The notes beneath the pieces are model-generated. The model did not search any database, had not been told where the DNA came from, and saw only the letters and a list, made by a program, of their open reading frames with translations. This document shows, piece after piece, positions 8,617 through 16,979 of a DNA stretch of 38,336 nt. Location of the stretch: assembly GCA_023667345.1 (NCBI GenBank), contig JAMPAF010000017.1, forward strand, positions 1-38,336, in the 5' to 3' direction. Within the stretch, counting starts at the first letter, position 1. Each line of letters starts with the position of its first letter. The stretch is from Clostridiales bacterium (GTDB taxonomy: Bacteria > Bacillota > Clostridia > Christensenellales > Borkfalkiaceae). A program made the position numbers and the translations under genes.

Positions 8617-8645
8617 TTGCAAACGCGGGCAAAATGAGCTATAAT
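8617..8645 (+). promoter_or_regulatory. Promoter of apbE, predicted leaderless
   Basis: TTGCAA (8617-8622), a 17-base spacer and TATAAT (8640-8645). The ATG at 8652 lies where transcription should start, and no ribosome binding site is present. The in-frame ATG at 8634 lies inside the promoter spacer and cannot be translated from this promoter. Confidence 0.75.
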
Positions 8646-8651
8646 AGATTT

Positions 8652-9776
8652 ATGAAAAAGTTTTTTGCCGCCTCGGTTTTGGTTTGCGCGGCGGCTGTCC
8701 TTTTTTCGGGGTGCTCGGATACGGACGGATATTCAACCGAGAATAAAACGTTTTACGCCATGGACGCCTCGGCGACGCTCTCAATCACTGCCAAGTTTGA
8801 CAGCGAGGCGAGGGGCAATTTCAACGCCCTTGCAAGTGAGATAGACGGCGCGTTAAAGGCTATCGAAAGCTCGGTTTCGGCGCACGTTAAAACCTCCTGC
8901 ATATACGCTTTCAACGAGGCGGCGGCGGGCGCGACCGTCGAGATAGACAAAACCGCCTACGAGCTTTTAACCGTTGCTTTAAGCGTTTACAATCTCACCG
9001 GCGGCAGTTACAATCCAGCGGTCTATTACAGCGTTTACGACTACGGTTTTTACGGTCTTTACGGGTTTATGACCGAGGAAAATCTGCCGTCCGACGAGAC
9101 GGTTGCAAAATACGTCGCTCTTTCCGAGCATTTCGGCGAAACCGAACTTTTAAATGACGACGGAAAATTTTACGCTAAAAAGCCTTCCGCCACGGTCGAG
9201 GTCGGCGGCAAGACGTTGAATATGAAGATAGATTTGGGCGGTATAGGCAAGGGATATGCCGTCGATAAAGTGAACGCGCTCATAGATAGCTACGGCTTTG
9301 AGTACGGCAATTTTAACTTCGCGTCGAGCAGTATCGCAATAAAGCGGCACTATAATAGCGGCGAGTATACCCTCGGCTTTCTCGACCCGCGCTCGGGTGG
9401 TATGTCGACCTATATCAATACGAAGATTAAGGATAAATGCGTATCCACGAGCGGCGACTACGAAAATTATTACGAGCTCGGCGGCGTGCGCTACTGCCAT
9501 ATAATCGACCCTAAGACGGGTAAACCCGTGCGCACGGGCATTATGACGGCGACGGTTGTCGGCGGCTCGGCGGCGGAGGACGACGCTCTCACGACGGCTA
9601 TTATGTGTATGGACAGGGAAGAAGCAATCGCGTTTATCGCCGAAAATCTTTCCGACAGGGCGGTCGTGTTCACCTACGATAACGGCGGAAAGTACGAGTT
9701 CTACACCAACATAGCAAAGGGCGACTATACCGTCGTCAACAAAAATTACACCGCCAAGGCGATAGAAAAGGGATAA
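8652..9776 (+). CDS. apbE: FAD:protein FMN transferase, lipoprotein (ApbE)
   Basis: 374 residues. ApbE cleaves FAD and attaches FMN through a phosphoester to Thr (or Ser) of target proteins such as RnfG and RnfD, outside the membrane. The N-terminus is a lipoprotein signal peptide with lipobox LFSGC, so the mature protein is membrane-anchored. Family marks are FYAMDASATLSI at the start of the domain, DLGGIGKGYAVDKV (about 195-208), VSTSGDYENYYELGGVRYCHIIDPKTGKP and the Mg-binding AEDDALTTA region. NFASSSIAI replaces the common Gly/Asn-rich (N-GG-S) loop, a mild variant. Next comes the NusG-domain-II gene 1 base after the stop, then the convergent rnf operon, whose products are its likely substrates. 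Confidence 0.92.
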   Translation: MKKFFAASVLVCAAAVLFSGCSDTDGYSTENKTFYAMDASATLSITAKFDSEARGNFNALASEIDGALKAIESSVSAHVKTSCIYAFNEAAAGATVEIDKTAYELLTVALSVYNLTGGSYNPAVYYSVYDYGFYGLYGFMTEENLPSDETVAKYVALSEHFGETELLNDDGKFYAKKPSATVEVGGKTLNMKIDLGGIGKGYAVDKVNALIDSYGFEYGNFNFASSSIAIKRHYNSGEYTLGFLDPRSGGMSTYINTKIKDKCVSTSGDYENYYELGGVRYCHIIDPKTGKPVRTGIMTATVVGGSAAEDDALTTAIMCMDREEAIAFIAENLSDRAVVFTYDNGGKYEFYTNIAKGDYTVVNKNYTAKAIEKG

Positions 9777-9777
9777 A

Positions 9778-10254
9778 ATGTCGCTTAAAAAGATTGAACA
9801 GGTAAAAACTTCAAAGTGGTTCTCGCTGTGGGATTTGGTGGCGTTCGGCGCAATTCTGATAACCGCCGTCGCGCTCATTTTGGCGTTCACTCTGGGCGGG
9901 GATAAGTCTGCTCTTTCGGGCTTTTCGGTGAATTATCGCGGCGAACTGGTCTTAACCTACGAGTTCGGCGACGACAAGCCGAAGATTTTAAACGGCGATT
10001 TTGTTGAGGTGGAAGAGGCGAAAAACGGCTTTACCGTGCGCTTCACGACGGACGACGGACGCGGTTATAACGTAATTTACGTGGATACGACCGAAAAGAC
10101 GGTGGACGTCACCGACGGCAACTGTTCTACGCATAAGGACTGCGTGCACACGCCTAAGCTCACTAAAAACTCGTCTCCGCCGATTATCTGCACTGTGCAC
10201 GGCTTGACAATATCCCCCTTGAAAGTCGAAGACAGCGGCAATATTATAATTTAA
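9778..10254 (+). CDS. NusG domain II-containing membrane-anchored protein
   Basis: 158 residues. A short cytoplasmic N-terminus and one membrane helix (about 18-40, WDLVAFGAILITAVALILAF) are followed by an external beta-rich NusG_II domain with four Cys (NCSTHKDCVHTP and ICTVHGLTI) and the ICxxHGL ending typical of the family. Genes of this family sit beside apbE and rnf in many Clostridia; they probably help assembly or flavinylation of the Rnf/FMN-binding system, but no activity is established that I know of. It begins 1 base after the apbE stop, so it is co-expressed with apbE. Confidence 0.85.
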   Translation: MSLKKIEQVKTSKWFSLWDLVAFGAILITAVALILAFTLGGDKSALSGFSVNYRGELVLTYEFGDDKPKILNGDFVEVEEAKNGFTVRFTTDDGRGYNVIYVDTTEKTVDVTDGNCSTHKDCVHTPKLTKNSSPPIICTVHGLTISPLKVEDSGNIII

Positions 10255-10257
10255 AGG

Positions 10258-10912
10258 GCAAACAATTAGACTTTCCCGCCGCATTATAGCCTTCCCCTCG
10301 GTGGGGAAGGTGCCCGAAGGGCGGATGAGGGGAGCATAGCTCGCACAAATCGCGTCATTTCGCCCCGCGGCTTTGCCGCGGGGCATAATCATAAAAGCCC
10401 ATAGGAGCGTGTCATTTCGAACGATTGAGAACCACGCAGTGGTTCGATTGAGCCGAGAGAATCCCCTCGTGGTAATACGTGAAAAATTGGGAAGCGTATC
10501 ACCTCAAATAGCGTTGTAATGCGGCAAGGTTAGTTTTGCGCGGGAAAAGGCGCGCAAAAAGATTATCACGTCGTAAACGATAATTACTTTCGCGTTTCAA
10601 CACAGAACACTGTACCGTTTACTCCTCATAATGACGGTTGACGGGGTGCGTCATTTCGAGAGAGCGAAGCGAACCGAGAAATCTTTTCTTAAATGCTCTT
10701 TTACCGCAATTAAGGCTTCCCCCTTATACGTGAGGGGGAAGCTCCCGCTTTGCGGGTGATGGGGGTGCATATGGTTAGAAACAGAACAACCCCCATTCGT
10801 CTTGCTACGCAAGCCACCTTCCCCCTTTAAAAGGGGGAAGGCAAGGGTGGGGGGTACCGTCATACTGTGGTCTAAATGACGCGCAAAGCGCGAGAATTTA
10901 TTTTGCAGCAAA
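10258..10912. repeat. Cluster of several intergenic repeats, no gene
   Basis: About 650 bases without a credible gene. It contains a GGGGAAGG-type repeat (10289-10337), a perfect 10-bp hairpin GCCCCGCGGC/GCCGCGGGGC with a TTT loop (10362-10384), two copies of a GTCATTTCGA-type repeat (10411-10472 and 10648-10687), and a complete GGGGAAGG-type element (10710-10850) with inverted ends. It separates the convergent apbE and rnf units. Confidence 0.7.
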
Positions 10913-10940
10913 ACAGCCCCGCTTGTTTAAGCGGGGCTGT
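10913..10940 (-). terminator. Terminator of the rnf operon
   Basis: ACAGCCCCGCTT (10913-10924) and AAGCGGGGCTGT (10929-10940) form a perfect 12-bp stem with a 4-base loop. Read on the minus strand it ends in TTT and lies 34 bases after the rnfB stop. Confidence 0.8.
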
Positions 10941-10973
10941 GGGTTTTAAGTTTTAAATTTTAAATTTTACTTT

Positions 10974-12005
10974 TTATTCTTTGTCCGTTTTGGTTTCTTC
11001 GGGTCTTTCAGCTTCCTTTACGTCCGTTTTGATTCCCTTAACTTCTGCGCCCTCGCCGTTTAAGGGCTTGTTTTCCTTAGGCGCGGGGGTCGCCTTGACC
11101 TCGGGCTTGGGTGCGGACTTTTGCTCCGTCTTAGCCTCGGCTTTCGTATCCGTCGTCTTGTCCGCTTTCGCCTCTCTGTCGATAATTATGTGGCGGGGGC
11201 AGACGGCAACGCACGTCTTGCAGCCCGTGCACTTGGTGTAGTCGAATACGGGCAGGTTGTCAACCATAGTAATCGCGCCGTGCGGGCACTTTTTCGCGCA
11301 CATTGTACAGCCTATACAGCCCACCTTGCACGCGTTCATAACGTCCTTGCCCTTGCACTTTGAAGAGCACGCCACATAGACGGGGGCGGAGGCGGGTATG
11401 CGCTCTATAATGTGCTTGGGGCACTCTTTAATGCACGCGCCGCAGCTTATGCACCTGTCGGGGTCAACCTCCGAAAGCTTGTCGGAAATTTTAATCGCGC
11501 TCTCGGGGCAGACCGCCTTGCAATCGCCGCAGCCGAGGCAGCCGTATTTGCACACCTTGTTGCCGCCGAGCAGCGTGTTGTTTGCCGCGCAGGTGGGGTT
11601 GCCGACGTATTCAAAAGCTTCGGGCGCGTTAGAAAGACCGCCGTTGCACTTAACCACCGCAACCGTGCGCTCTTCGTCCTTTAACTCAATTCCCAGCATA
11701 GCGGCAATCTCCGCCTTCTTTTCGGGCGAGGTTACGTGGCAGTCGGCAAGGTCACCCTCGCCGCTTGCAAGCTTAGCCGCAAAGCCCGAGCAGCCCGAAC
11801 AGCCGCAGCCGCCGCAGTTCGCTCCCGCAAGGTTTTCCATAATCTTGGTGACCTTTTCGTCCATATTTACTTTAAAAACTTTGCCGACAATCAAAATTAA
11901 AGCTACGATAAGCACGGCAAGCGCGGCTAAAATGCCCGCAACAATGCCTACCGTTTTCCAAGTGGTAGCGTCGACTTTTCCCAAAGTAACGAGTAAATTC
12001 ATCAT
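10974..12005 (-). CDS. rnfB: Rnf complex subunit RnfB, polyferredoxin
   Basis: 343 residues. RnfB accepts electrons from reduced ferredoxin and passes them into the complex. One membrane helix (about 17-42) is followed by the ANCGGCGCSGC cluster-binding motif (about 63-73). Four CxxCxxCxxxCP ferredoxin motifs follow: CLGCGDCKAVCP, CISCGACIKECP, CIGCTMCAKKCP and CTGCKTCVAVCP. The last 65 residues are a Lys/Glu/Pro/Ala-rich tail without Cys, longer than in most RnfB proteins and probably disordered. The AGGAGG site overlaps the rnfA stop codon, so the two are translationally linked. ATG occurs twice in a row at the start (12005 and 12002); the first has the better spacing. Confidence 0.93.
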   Translation of the reverse strand: MMNLLVTLGKVDATTWKTVGIVAGILAALAVLIVALILIVGKVFKVNMDEKVTKIMENLAGANCGGCGCSGCSGFAAKLASGEGDLADCHVTSPEKKAEIAAMLGIELKDEERTVAVVKCNGGLSNAPEAFEYVGNPTCAANNTLLGGNKVCKYGCLGCGDCKAVCPESAIKISDKLSEVDPDRCISCGACIKECPKHIIERIPASAPVYVACSSKCKGKDVMNACKVGCIGCTMCAKKCPHGAITMVDNLPVFDYTKCTGCKTCVAVCPRHIIIDREAKADKTTDTKAEAKTEQKSAPKPEVKATPAPKENKPLNGEGAEVKGIKTDVKEAERPEETKTDKE

Positions 12006-12017
12006 ATTTCTTCCTCC

Positions 12018-12623
12018 TTACTTGATATAGGTGAACACCATAAACGCCATGCAGATAAAGCTTGCGGTAATCATCGCGATGGGGAAACCCATGAGAGATT
12101 TGGAAACTTTAACGCAGTTGAGCTTTTCGCGAAGACCGCTCATAATTACCATAACGAGGGTAAAGCCGAGACCCGCGAACAGCGCGTATAAAACCGCCCA
12201 GCCCATATTCATAGAAGCTTCGCCGATAATCGCCGACATATCGCCGATAACCAGCTCGCACACGCCCAAAACCGCGCAGTTGGTGGTAATTAAGGGAAGG
12301 TAAATGCCCATTGCGTTGTAGAGCGAGGGGGAGACCTTCTGAATAATCTTTTCGAGCATCTGCACAAGCGAGGCGATTATGAATATGAAAACTATGATTT
12401 CGAGGAACTGGAAGTCCCAGAACGCCGTTTTCATAACGTACTCGTAAATGGGGTAGGTAACGGCTACGGCAATCGTCATAACCAAGGTTACCGCAACGCC
12501 CATGCCGAGGGCGGAGGAGGTCTTTTTGGAAACGCCGAGGAAGGGGCAGATGCCGTAGGTTTTAACCGTTATAAAGTTGTTGGTCAAAACGGCGGCTAAA
12601 ATAATTGCGATAAAAGTACCCAT
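12018..12623 (-). CDS. rnfA: Rnf complex subunit RnfA
   Basis: 201 residues, the normal length. Integral membrane protein of six predicted helices, homologous to RnfE and to NqrE. It opens with LAAVLTNNFITVKTYGICPFLGVSKK and has TTNCAVLGVCELV in the middle; the Cys of each half contribute to an Fe-S site inside the membrane between RnfA and RnfE. Its start codon overlaps the rnfE stop by one base (TAATG). Confidence 0.95.
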   Translation of the reverse strand: MGTFIAIILAAVLTNNFITVKTYGICPFLGVSKKTSSALGMGVAVTLVMTIAVAVTYPIYEYVMKTAFWDFQFLEIIVFIFIIASLVQMLEKIIQKVSPSLYNAMGIYLPLITTNCAVLGVCELVIGDMSAIIGEASMNMGWAVLYALFAGLGFTLVMVIMSGLREKLNCVKVSKSLMGFPIAMITASFICMAFMVFTYIK

Positions 12624-13312
12624 TATTCAGCCTCCTTTGCGGCTTCTATTGCCGCGCCGCCTTCGGGGTTTCTGTCCAAAAGGTTCTCCCTTGCAAGTCT
12701 GTTTTCCTTTACTCTGCGGCTGCGCATAAATATATCCATTATATAGGTGAAAAGCGCAATCGAAAGTCCGTAGATTATGAACGAGCCCGCGGGGGTGGCG
12801 AACATTCCTATCGTAAAGTTCCAGAGTTTCAGCCCGAACACGGAGCCGTTGCCGAGTAGCTCGCACACGATGCCCATTACGGTGAGCGCCGCAGTGAAGC
12901 CCAAGCCGTTTGCAAGTCCGTCTACCGCGCTCTCCAAAACGTTGTGTTTGTTGGCAAACGCTTCCGCTCTGCCCAAAATTATGCAGTTGACGACTATTAA
13001 AGCGAGGAAGCCGCCCAAACTGTCGTATAAGTCGGGCACCAACTTTTCGAGTACCATTCGGGCGAGGGTTACAAGCGTCGCTATAATTACGATATACGCG
13101 GGGATTCGCACCTCGTTGGGAATAACCTTACGAAGAGCCGATATCAAAATGTTTGAAAGGGTTAAAATTACTACAACGGTAAGACCCATGCCCGCCGCGC
13201 TCGTCGCCGAGGAGATAAGCCCGAGGGTGGGGCAGGTGCCCAAAACGAGCATAAACGTGGGGTTGTTGAAAATCAAACCGTCAAGCGTTATCTTTGCATA
13301 CTTGTTTTTCAT
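12623..13312 (-). CDS. rnfE: Rnf complex subunit RnfE
   Basis: 229 residues. Membrane partner of RnfA, with NPTFMLVLGTCPTLGLISSATSA near the N-terminus and VVNCIILGRAEAFANKHNV in the middle. The paired Cys residues match the intramembrane Fe-S site. A charged tail of about 35 residues follows the last helix. The start overlaps the rnfG stop (ATGA, 13309-13312). Confidence 0.95.
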   Translation of the reverse strand: MKNKYAKITLDGLIFNNPTFMLVLGTCPTLGLISSATSAAGMGLTVVVILTLSNILISALRKVIPNEVRIPAYIVIIATLVTLARMVLEKLVPDLYDSLGGFLALIVVNCIILGRAEAFANKHNVLESAVDGLANGLGFTAALTVMGIVCELLGNGSVFGLKLWNFTIGMFATPAGSFIIYGLSIALFTYIMDIFMRSRRVKENRLARENLLDRNPEGGAAIEAAKEAE

Positions 13313-14319
13313 TGTGCGGCACCTCCCTGAGAGTTTTCGCTCAAAGCTCTGTCGTAGTTTGCAAGCGCAAACGCCGCCGCATAGTAGCAGTGACTGTTGG
13401 ATATGGTTGCGCCCGTGTGCAATACGCCGCCGTCTTCCTCCTTTCTCTCGTCGGCTAAGTATCCCTGAATATCTTCGAGCGTTTTGCCGTTTAAATCGAG
13501 CGCCTGCGGGCTCATTTCCGTTGCGTAGTCGGTATCGTTACCGGGGAAAGTCGGCGAGGAGCCGTTTTGCGTAATTTCGTACTTTGTTATCTTGTTTACG
13601 TCCGCGTCGGGCGCAACGTGAATTGTAATATTGAACTTTCCTTGAATTCCGCCCTTGGTGACAATTGAATACTCAACCGTCGTGCCGTTTACCTCAATAT
13701 CCGTTGTATCGTCGAGGTAGTCGTTGTACGCATAGCCGTAGTATTTGGAGAACACGCCGAGTTTCGCGTTTACGTAGGTCAAAGCCGCGTTCGCCGCGTT
13801 GGATATGGCGTTCATTGAAAAGCTTGCGCCCGTCTTAATGCCGTCGGTGTCGAAGCTTGTAAAACCGTCGTTTTTCTGTTTATTTACCAAATTGCCGAGC
13901 GCGCCGCTGCTTATCTTCGTGATATACGACTGACCGACGTTGCTGTCTATGGTAATCTTTTTAACGGTCGAGCCGCCCGCCGCCGCTTCAACGCGTACCC
14001 AGCAGGTTACCGAGCCGCCGCCGTAGCCGCCGTTGCCCTTAACCTTTAAAAGGTAGTCGTTTTTATGCTCTTCGGTGGTAATGTCGTAAACTTCCAAAAC
14101 CTGCGCCGAGGTGACGAGAATATCCTTATCCGCAACTTCCGTTTCGTAAGTCACCGTTTCGCCGTAAATTTTGGATATTGCTCTTTGAAGCTTTTCTTCC
14201 GCCGAAACGTAGAAGAGGGAGTTGCAAACCGTAAGCAAAATGCCGCAGACCAAAAGTATCGCCAAAAGAACCGCTATGCACTTAAAGGCAGTGCTCTTAA
14301 AAAACTGTTTAACGGTCAT
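13309..14319 (-). CDS. rnfG: Rnf complex subunit RnfG with two FMN-binding-like domains
   Basis: 336 residues against about 180-210 in ordinary RnfG. One N-terminal membrane helix (about 12-38) precedes an external region. The first FMN-binding domain ends in IKTGASFSMNAISNAANAAL (161-180), where the usual flavin-carrying Thr of (S/T)GAT is Ser166. A second beta-rich domain (about 205-320) ends in LHTGATISNSH, which keeps the classic motif with Thr305. RnfG carries FMN covalently bound by ApbE and relays electrons between the other subunits. Here either or both sites may be loaded. The gene abuts rnfD with no gap. The extra domain could be an internal duplication or a fused FMN_bind protein. 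Confidence 0.85.
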   Translation of the reverse strand: MTVKQFFKSTAFKCIAVLLAILLVCGILLTVCNSLFYVSAEEKLQRAISKIYGETVTYETEVADKDILVTSAQVLEVYDITTEEHKNDYLLKVKGNGGYGGGSVTCWVRVEAAAGGSTVKKITIDSNVGQSYITKISSGALGNLVNKQKNDGFTSFDTDGIKTGASFSMNAISNAANAALTYVNAKLGVFSKYYGYAYNDYLDDTTDIEVNGTTVEYSIVTKGGIQGKFNITIHVAPDADVNKITKYEITQNGSSPTFPGNDTDYATEMSPQALDLNGKTLEDIQGYLADERKEEDGGVLHTGATISNSHCYYAAAFALANYDRALSENSQGGAAQ

Positions 14320-15351
14320 TTATTTGCCCTCCTTTTGCTTTTTTACTTTTTTGTAGCCGAAGGGCTTTCTTACAATGTAGGTGTCAATCAAAGGCACTAA
14401 AAGGTTCATAAGCATAATCACGAACGACACGACCTCGATTTTGGTAAGGTAGCGTAGCAGTGCGGTCAGAACGCCGAGAGCCGCGTAGTAAACTATCTGC
14501 CCGTAAATTCCCTTGGGCGAAGTCACATAGTCGGTCGCCATAAAGATTGCGCCGAACATAAGTCCGCCCGAGAGCATATAGTCAAGGAAAAGCCCTATCT
14601 CGAAATTCTTGCTGCCGATAGCCGCAAAGCAGACGGATAAAAAGCTTGCAACCACGATATAGAGAAGGGGTTGCCACCATTTAATTACCTTGCGTACGAC
14701 TAAATAGATATAGCCGAGTATGAGAGCGGCTTTGCACGTTTCGCCTATGCAGCCGGCAACGCCCGTGCCGAGGAAGAGGTCGAGCCAACTCATCTGCCCC
14801 GCCGCGCCTTCGGTCGCCAAAAGCCAACCCGAAAGGTGGGTGGGACCGGTGAAAATCGCGCTGTCCGCGCTTACCGGCTTAATTGCGCAAGCGGTGTAAA
14901 CGGTGAGCGAAAAGCTCAAAAACATAAATATTCTGCCCGTAGCGGCAGGGTTTACAAGGTTCTTGCCCGTGCCGCCGAACACCATTTTAACTATCGCTAT
15001 CGCGAAGATTGCGCCGATTAACACCTCGTACCACTTAACCGTGGAAGGGAGTATGAGTGCGAGGATAAGCCCCGTGACAATCGAGGTGTAGTCGAACTGT
15101 TTCCACCACTTTTTGCACACCTCGCCCGCCTGCCGCGAAAAGCCCTTATTCTTTATAAAGAAATACACGAACTCGGTGGCGACCGCCGCGAGCACCGCGG
15201 TAATTTCCAAAATAAACGCGTTTAAGCGGAAGTACACGATGCCCATTACAGCCGCGGGCAAAAGCGCAATCAAAACGTCGAGCATTATGCCCTTTGTCGT
15301 GCGGCGCGATTTAACGTGGGGAGGGGTGGATATTACAATCTTGTTATCCAT
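14320..15351 (-). CDS. rnfD: Rnf complex subunit RnfD
   Basis: 343 residues. Polytopic membrane subunit homologous to NqrB; it carries covalent FMN and takes part in ion translocation. The N-terminal STPPHVKSRRTTKGIMLDVLIALLP-type opening and GGTGKNLVNPAATGR (126-140) are clear family marks. The flavinylation motif, normally SGAT or TGAT, reads FTGPTHLS (167-174): the acceptor Thr171 is present but the preceding Ala is Pro. The downstream LDLFLGTGVAGCIGETC region is typical. The start codon directly follows the rnfC stop. Confidence 0.92.
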   Translation of the reverse strand: MDNKIVISTPPHVKSRRTTKGIMLDVLIALLPAAVMGIVYFRLNAFILEITAVLAAVATEFVYFFIKNKGFSRQAGEVCKKWWKQFDYTSIVTGLILALILPSTVKWYEVLIGAIFAIAIVKMVFGGTGKNLVNPAATGRIFMFLSFSLTVYTACAIKPVSADSAIFTGPTHLSGWLLATEGAAGQMSWLDLFLGTGVAGCIGETCKAALILGYIYLVVRKVIKWWQPLLYIVVASFLSVCFAAIGSKNFEIGLFLDYMLSGGLMFGAIFMATDYVTSPKGIYGQIVYYAALGVLTALLRYLTKIEVVSFVIMLMNLLVPLIDTYIVRKPFGYKKVKKQKEGK

Positions 15352-16854
15352 TTATTTGTCCTCCTTTTTCGCTTGCTCTTTTACCGCTTCCGCCTTTTCT
15401 TCGACGGCTACGTTTTTAATTTCGCCCTCGCTCTTGCTTATGCTTTCGTCCAAAACTTTCTGAACGGGCTTGTCCAACACCTTGCCGTCCTCGGTTAAAG
15501 GAACGGTGGGAGCCGACCTTCCCTTCTGGTCGATATGCTTGTCGTGGGGCACGTTGGGCGCAACCTTGCTTCTTATATACGCCTTTGTCTTGCGGATAGC
15601 CTGAATTAAGGGGCGTTTGGCGGGGCAGGTAAACTCGCACGCGCCGCACTCTATGCACGCAAGCGTGTTGCCGAGCTTTGCCGCCGTGTCGAAGTCGCCC
15701 GCAGCCGAATAGAAAGCCGTCTGCATAGGCATTAAGTGCATGGGGCAAACGTCCGCGCACATGCCGCAGTTTAAGCAGGGTGTGGGTTCTTCCGCCGCCG
15801 CTTCCTTTTCGGATAAAAGCAGCACGCCCGAGGTTGTCTTATGCGTGTACACGTCGTAGGTTGCAAGGGCTAAGCCCGTCATAGGTCCGCCCTGAATAAC
15901 CTTTTTTGGGGGAAGGCTCTCGCCGCCGCAGTATTCAACAATGTCTTTAACGCACGTGCCGACGCGCACCCAAAGGTTTTTGGGCTCTTTTACAGCCTTG
16001 CCCGAAACGGTTAAAACGCGCTCGTAGAGGGGCTTACCTTTTTCGACAGCCTCGCACACGGCAAAGGCGGTGGCAACGTTCTGCACCACAACGCCGCTGT
16101 CCGCGGGGAGCTTGCCTATTCCGACCTTTCTGCCCGTGGTAACGTAAATTAAGTGCTTTTCACTGCCCATCGGGTACTGCTTTTTGAGTATGACGGGCTG
16201 AATATCGTCGTACTTTTCGAACGCCTCTATGCAGTCGGGCTTGTTAGCCTCTATGCCGATTATGATGTTGTCTACGCCCAAAGCTTTGGCGATATAGCGC
16301 GCGCCGCGTGCAATCTCGTCGGTGTTTTCAAGCATTAAGCGGTGGTCGCAGGTCAAATAGGGCTCGCACTCCGCGCCGTTCAAAATAAGCGTGTCAACGG
16401 GGGTGCGGGGCGCAACCTTAACCGCCGCGGGGAAGCCCGCGCCGCCTAAGCCTACTATGCCGCAGTCTTTAATTCTCGCCTTGATATCGTCCGCCGTCGG
16501 CTCGCTCAAAGGGGGCAGGTACGCCTTCTCGTTTATGCCGTCGCTTTTAATGACGATATACGTCTCCGTGCGTCCGTTCGCGCCGACGAGCGGTTTAACG
16601 TCGATAACCTCGCCCGATACGCTTGCAAAGACGTTGGACGAAATCGCGCCGCTCGCTTCGGCAATAAGCTCGCCCTCTTTGACCTTTTGCCCCTTTTCCA
16701 CGAGCGGGGTCGACGGTTTGCCCAGCGACTGTTCGAGGGATATATACGCCACCTCGGGCGGGGGCATAACTTCCGTCTTTTGCCCGCACGCAAGCGACTT
16801 ACAATCGTGCGCGTGAATACCGGCAAAGAAAAGTTTTCCTTTTTTTGCTATCAA
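15352..16854 (-). CDS. rnfC: Rnf complex subunit RnfC, NADH-binding
   Basis: 500 residues. Peripheral subunit that exchanges electrons with NAD(H). The N-terminal barrel domain is followed by the Rossmann-like Complex1_51K region (GLGGAGFPAAVKV near 117, LNGAECEPYLTCDHRLM). The C-terminal half has two [4Fe-4S] motifs, CLNCGMCADVCP and CIECGACEFTCP, and the tail is Lys/Glu-rich. The start is TTG at 16854, supported by GGGAGG at the right distance and by the MIAKKGKLFFAGIHAHD opening; no ATG or GTG fits better. It is the first rnf gene and follows the Gx transporter gene after a repeat of about 100 bases. Confidence 0.93.
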   Translation of the reverse strand: MIAKKGKLFFAGIHAHDCKSLACGQKTEVMPPPEVAYISLEQSLGKPSTPLVEKGQKVKEGELIAEASGAISSNVFASVSGEVIDVKPLVGANGRTETYIVIKSDGINEKAYLPPLSEPTADDIKARIKDCGIVGLGGAGFPAAVKVAPRTPVDTLILNGAECEPYLTCDHRLMLENTDEIARGARYIAKALGVDNIIIGIEANKPDCIEAFEKYDDIQPVILKKQYPMGSEKHLIYVTTGRKVGIGKLPADSGVVVQNVATAFAVCEAVEKGKPLYERVLTVSGKAVKEPKNLWVRVGTCVKDIVEYCGGESLPPKKVIQGGPMTGLALATYDVYTHKTTSGVLLLSEKEAAAEEPTPCLNCGMCADVCPMHLMPMQTAFYSAAGDFDTAAKLGNTLACIECGACEFTCPAKRPLIQAIRKTKAYIRSKVAPNVPHDKHIDQKGRSAPTVPLTEDGKVLDKPVQKVLDESISKSEGEIKNVAVEEKAEAVKEQAKKEDK

Positions 16855-16875
16855 TTTTAACCTCCCTATCTTTTT

Positions 16876-16975
16876 AATTAAGAATTAAGAATTATGAATT
16901 AAGAATGAAAATAAGGAAAATTATTTAAAAATAACGACCTCAATTCTGCATTCTTCATTCTGAATTCTGCATTTG
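16876..16975. repeat. AT-rich GAATTAAGAATG-type inverted repeat
   Basis: Tandem AATTAAGAATT words on one side and GCATTCTTCATTCTGAATTC on the other form a large imperfect inverted repeat. It sits between the Gx transporter gene and rnfC, just upstream of the rnfC ribosome binding site. Related copies occur near 19033, 24320, 29300 and 38040. Confidence 0.65.
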
Positions 16976-16979
16976 TAAT

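Noticed and set aside
10651-10911. 86-codon minus-strand reading frame
   Set aside because: It lies entirely in the repeat cluster, and its translation is repeat sequence.
10258-10912. CRISPR array or structured non-coding RNA
   Set aside because: The repeats are of several kinds, irregularly spaced and partly inverted, without uniform spacers.
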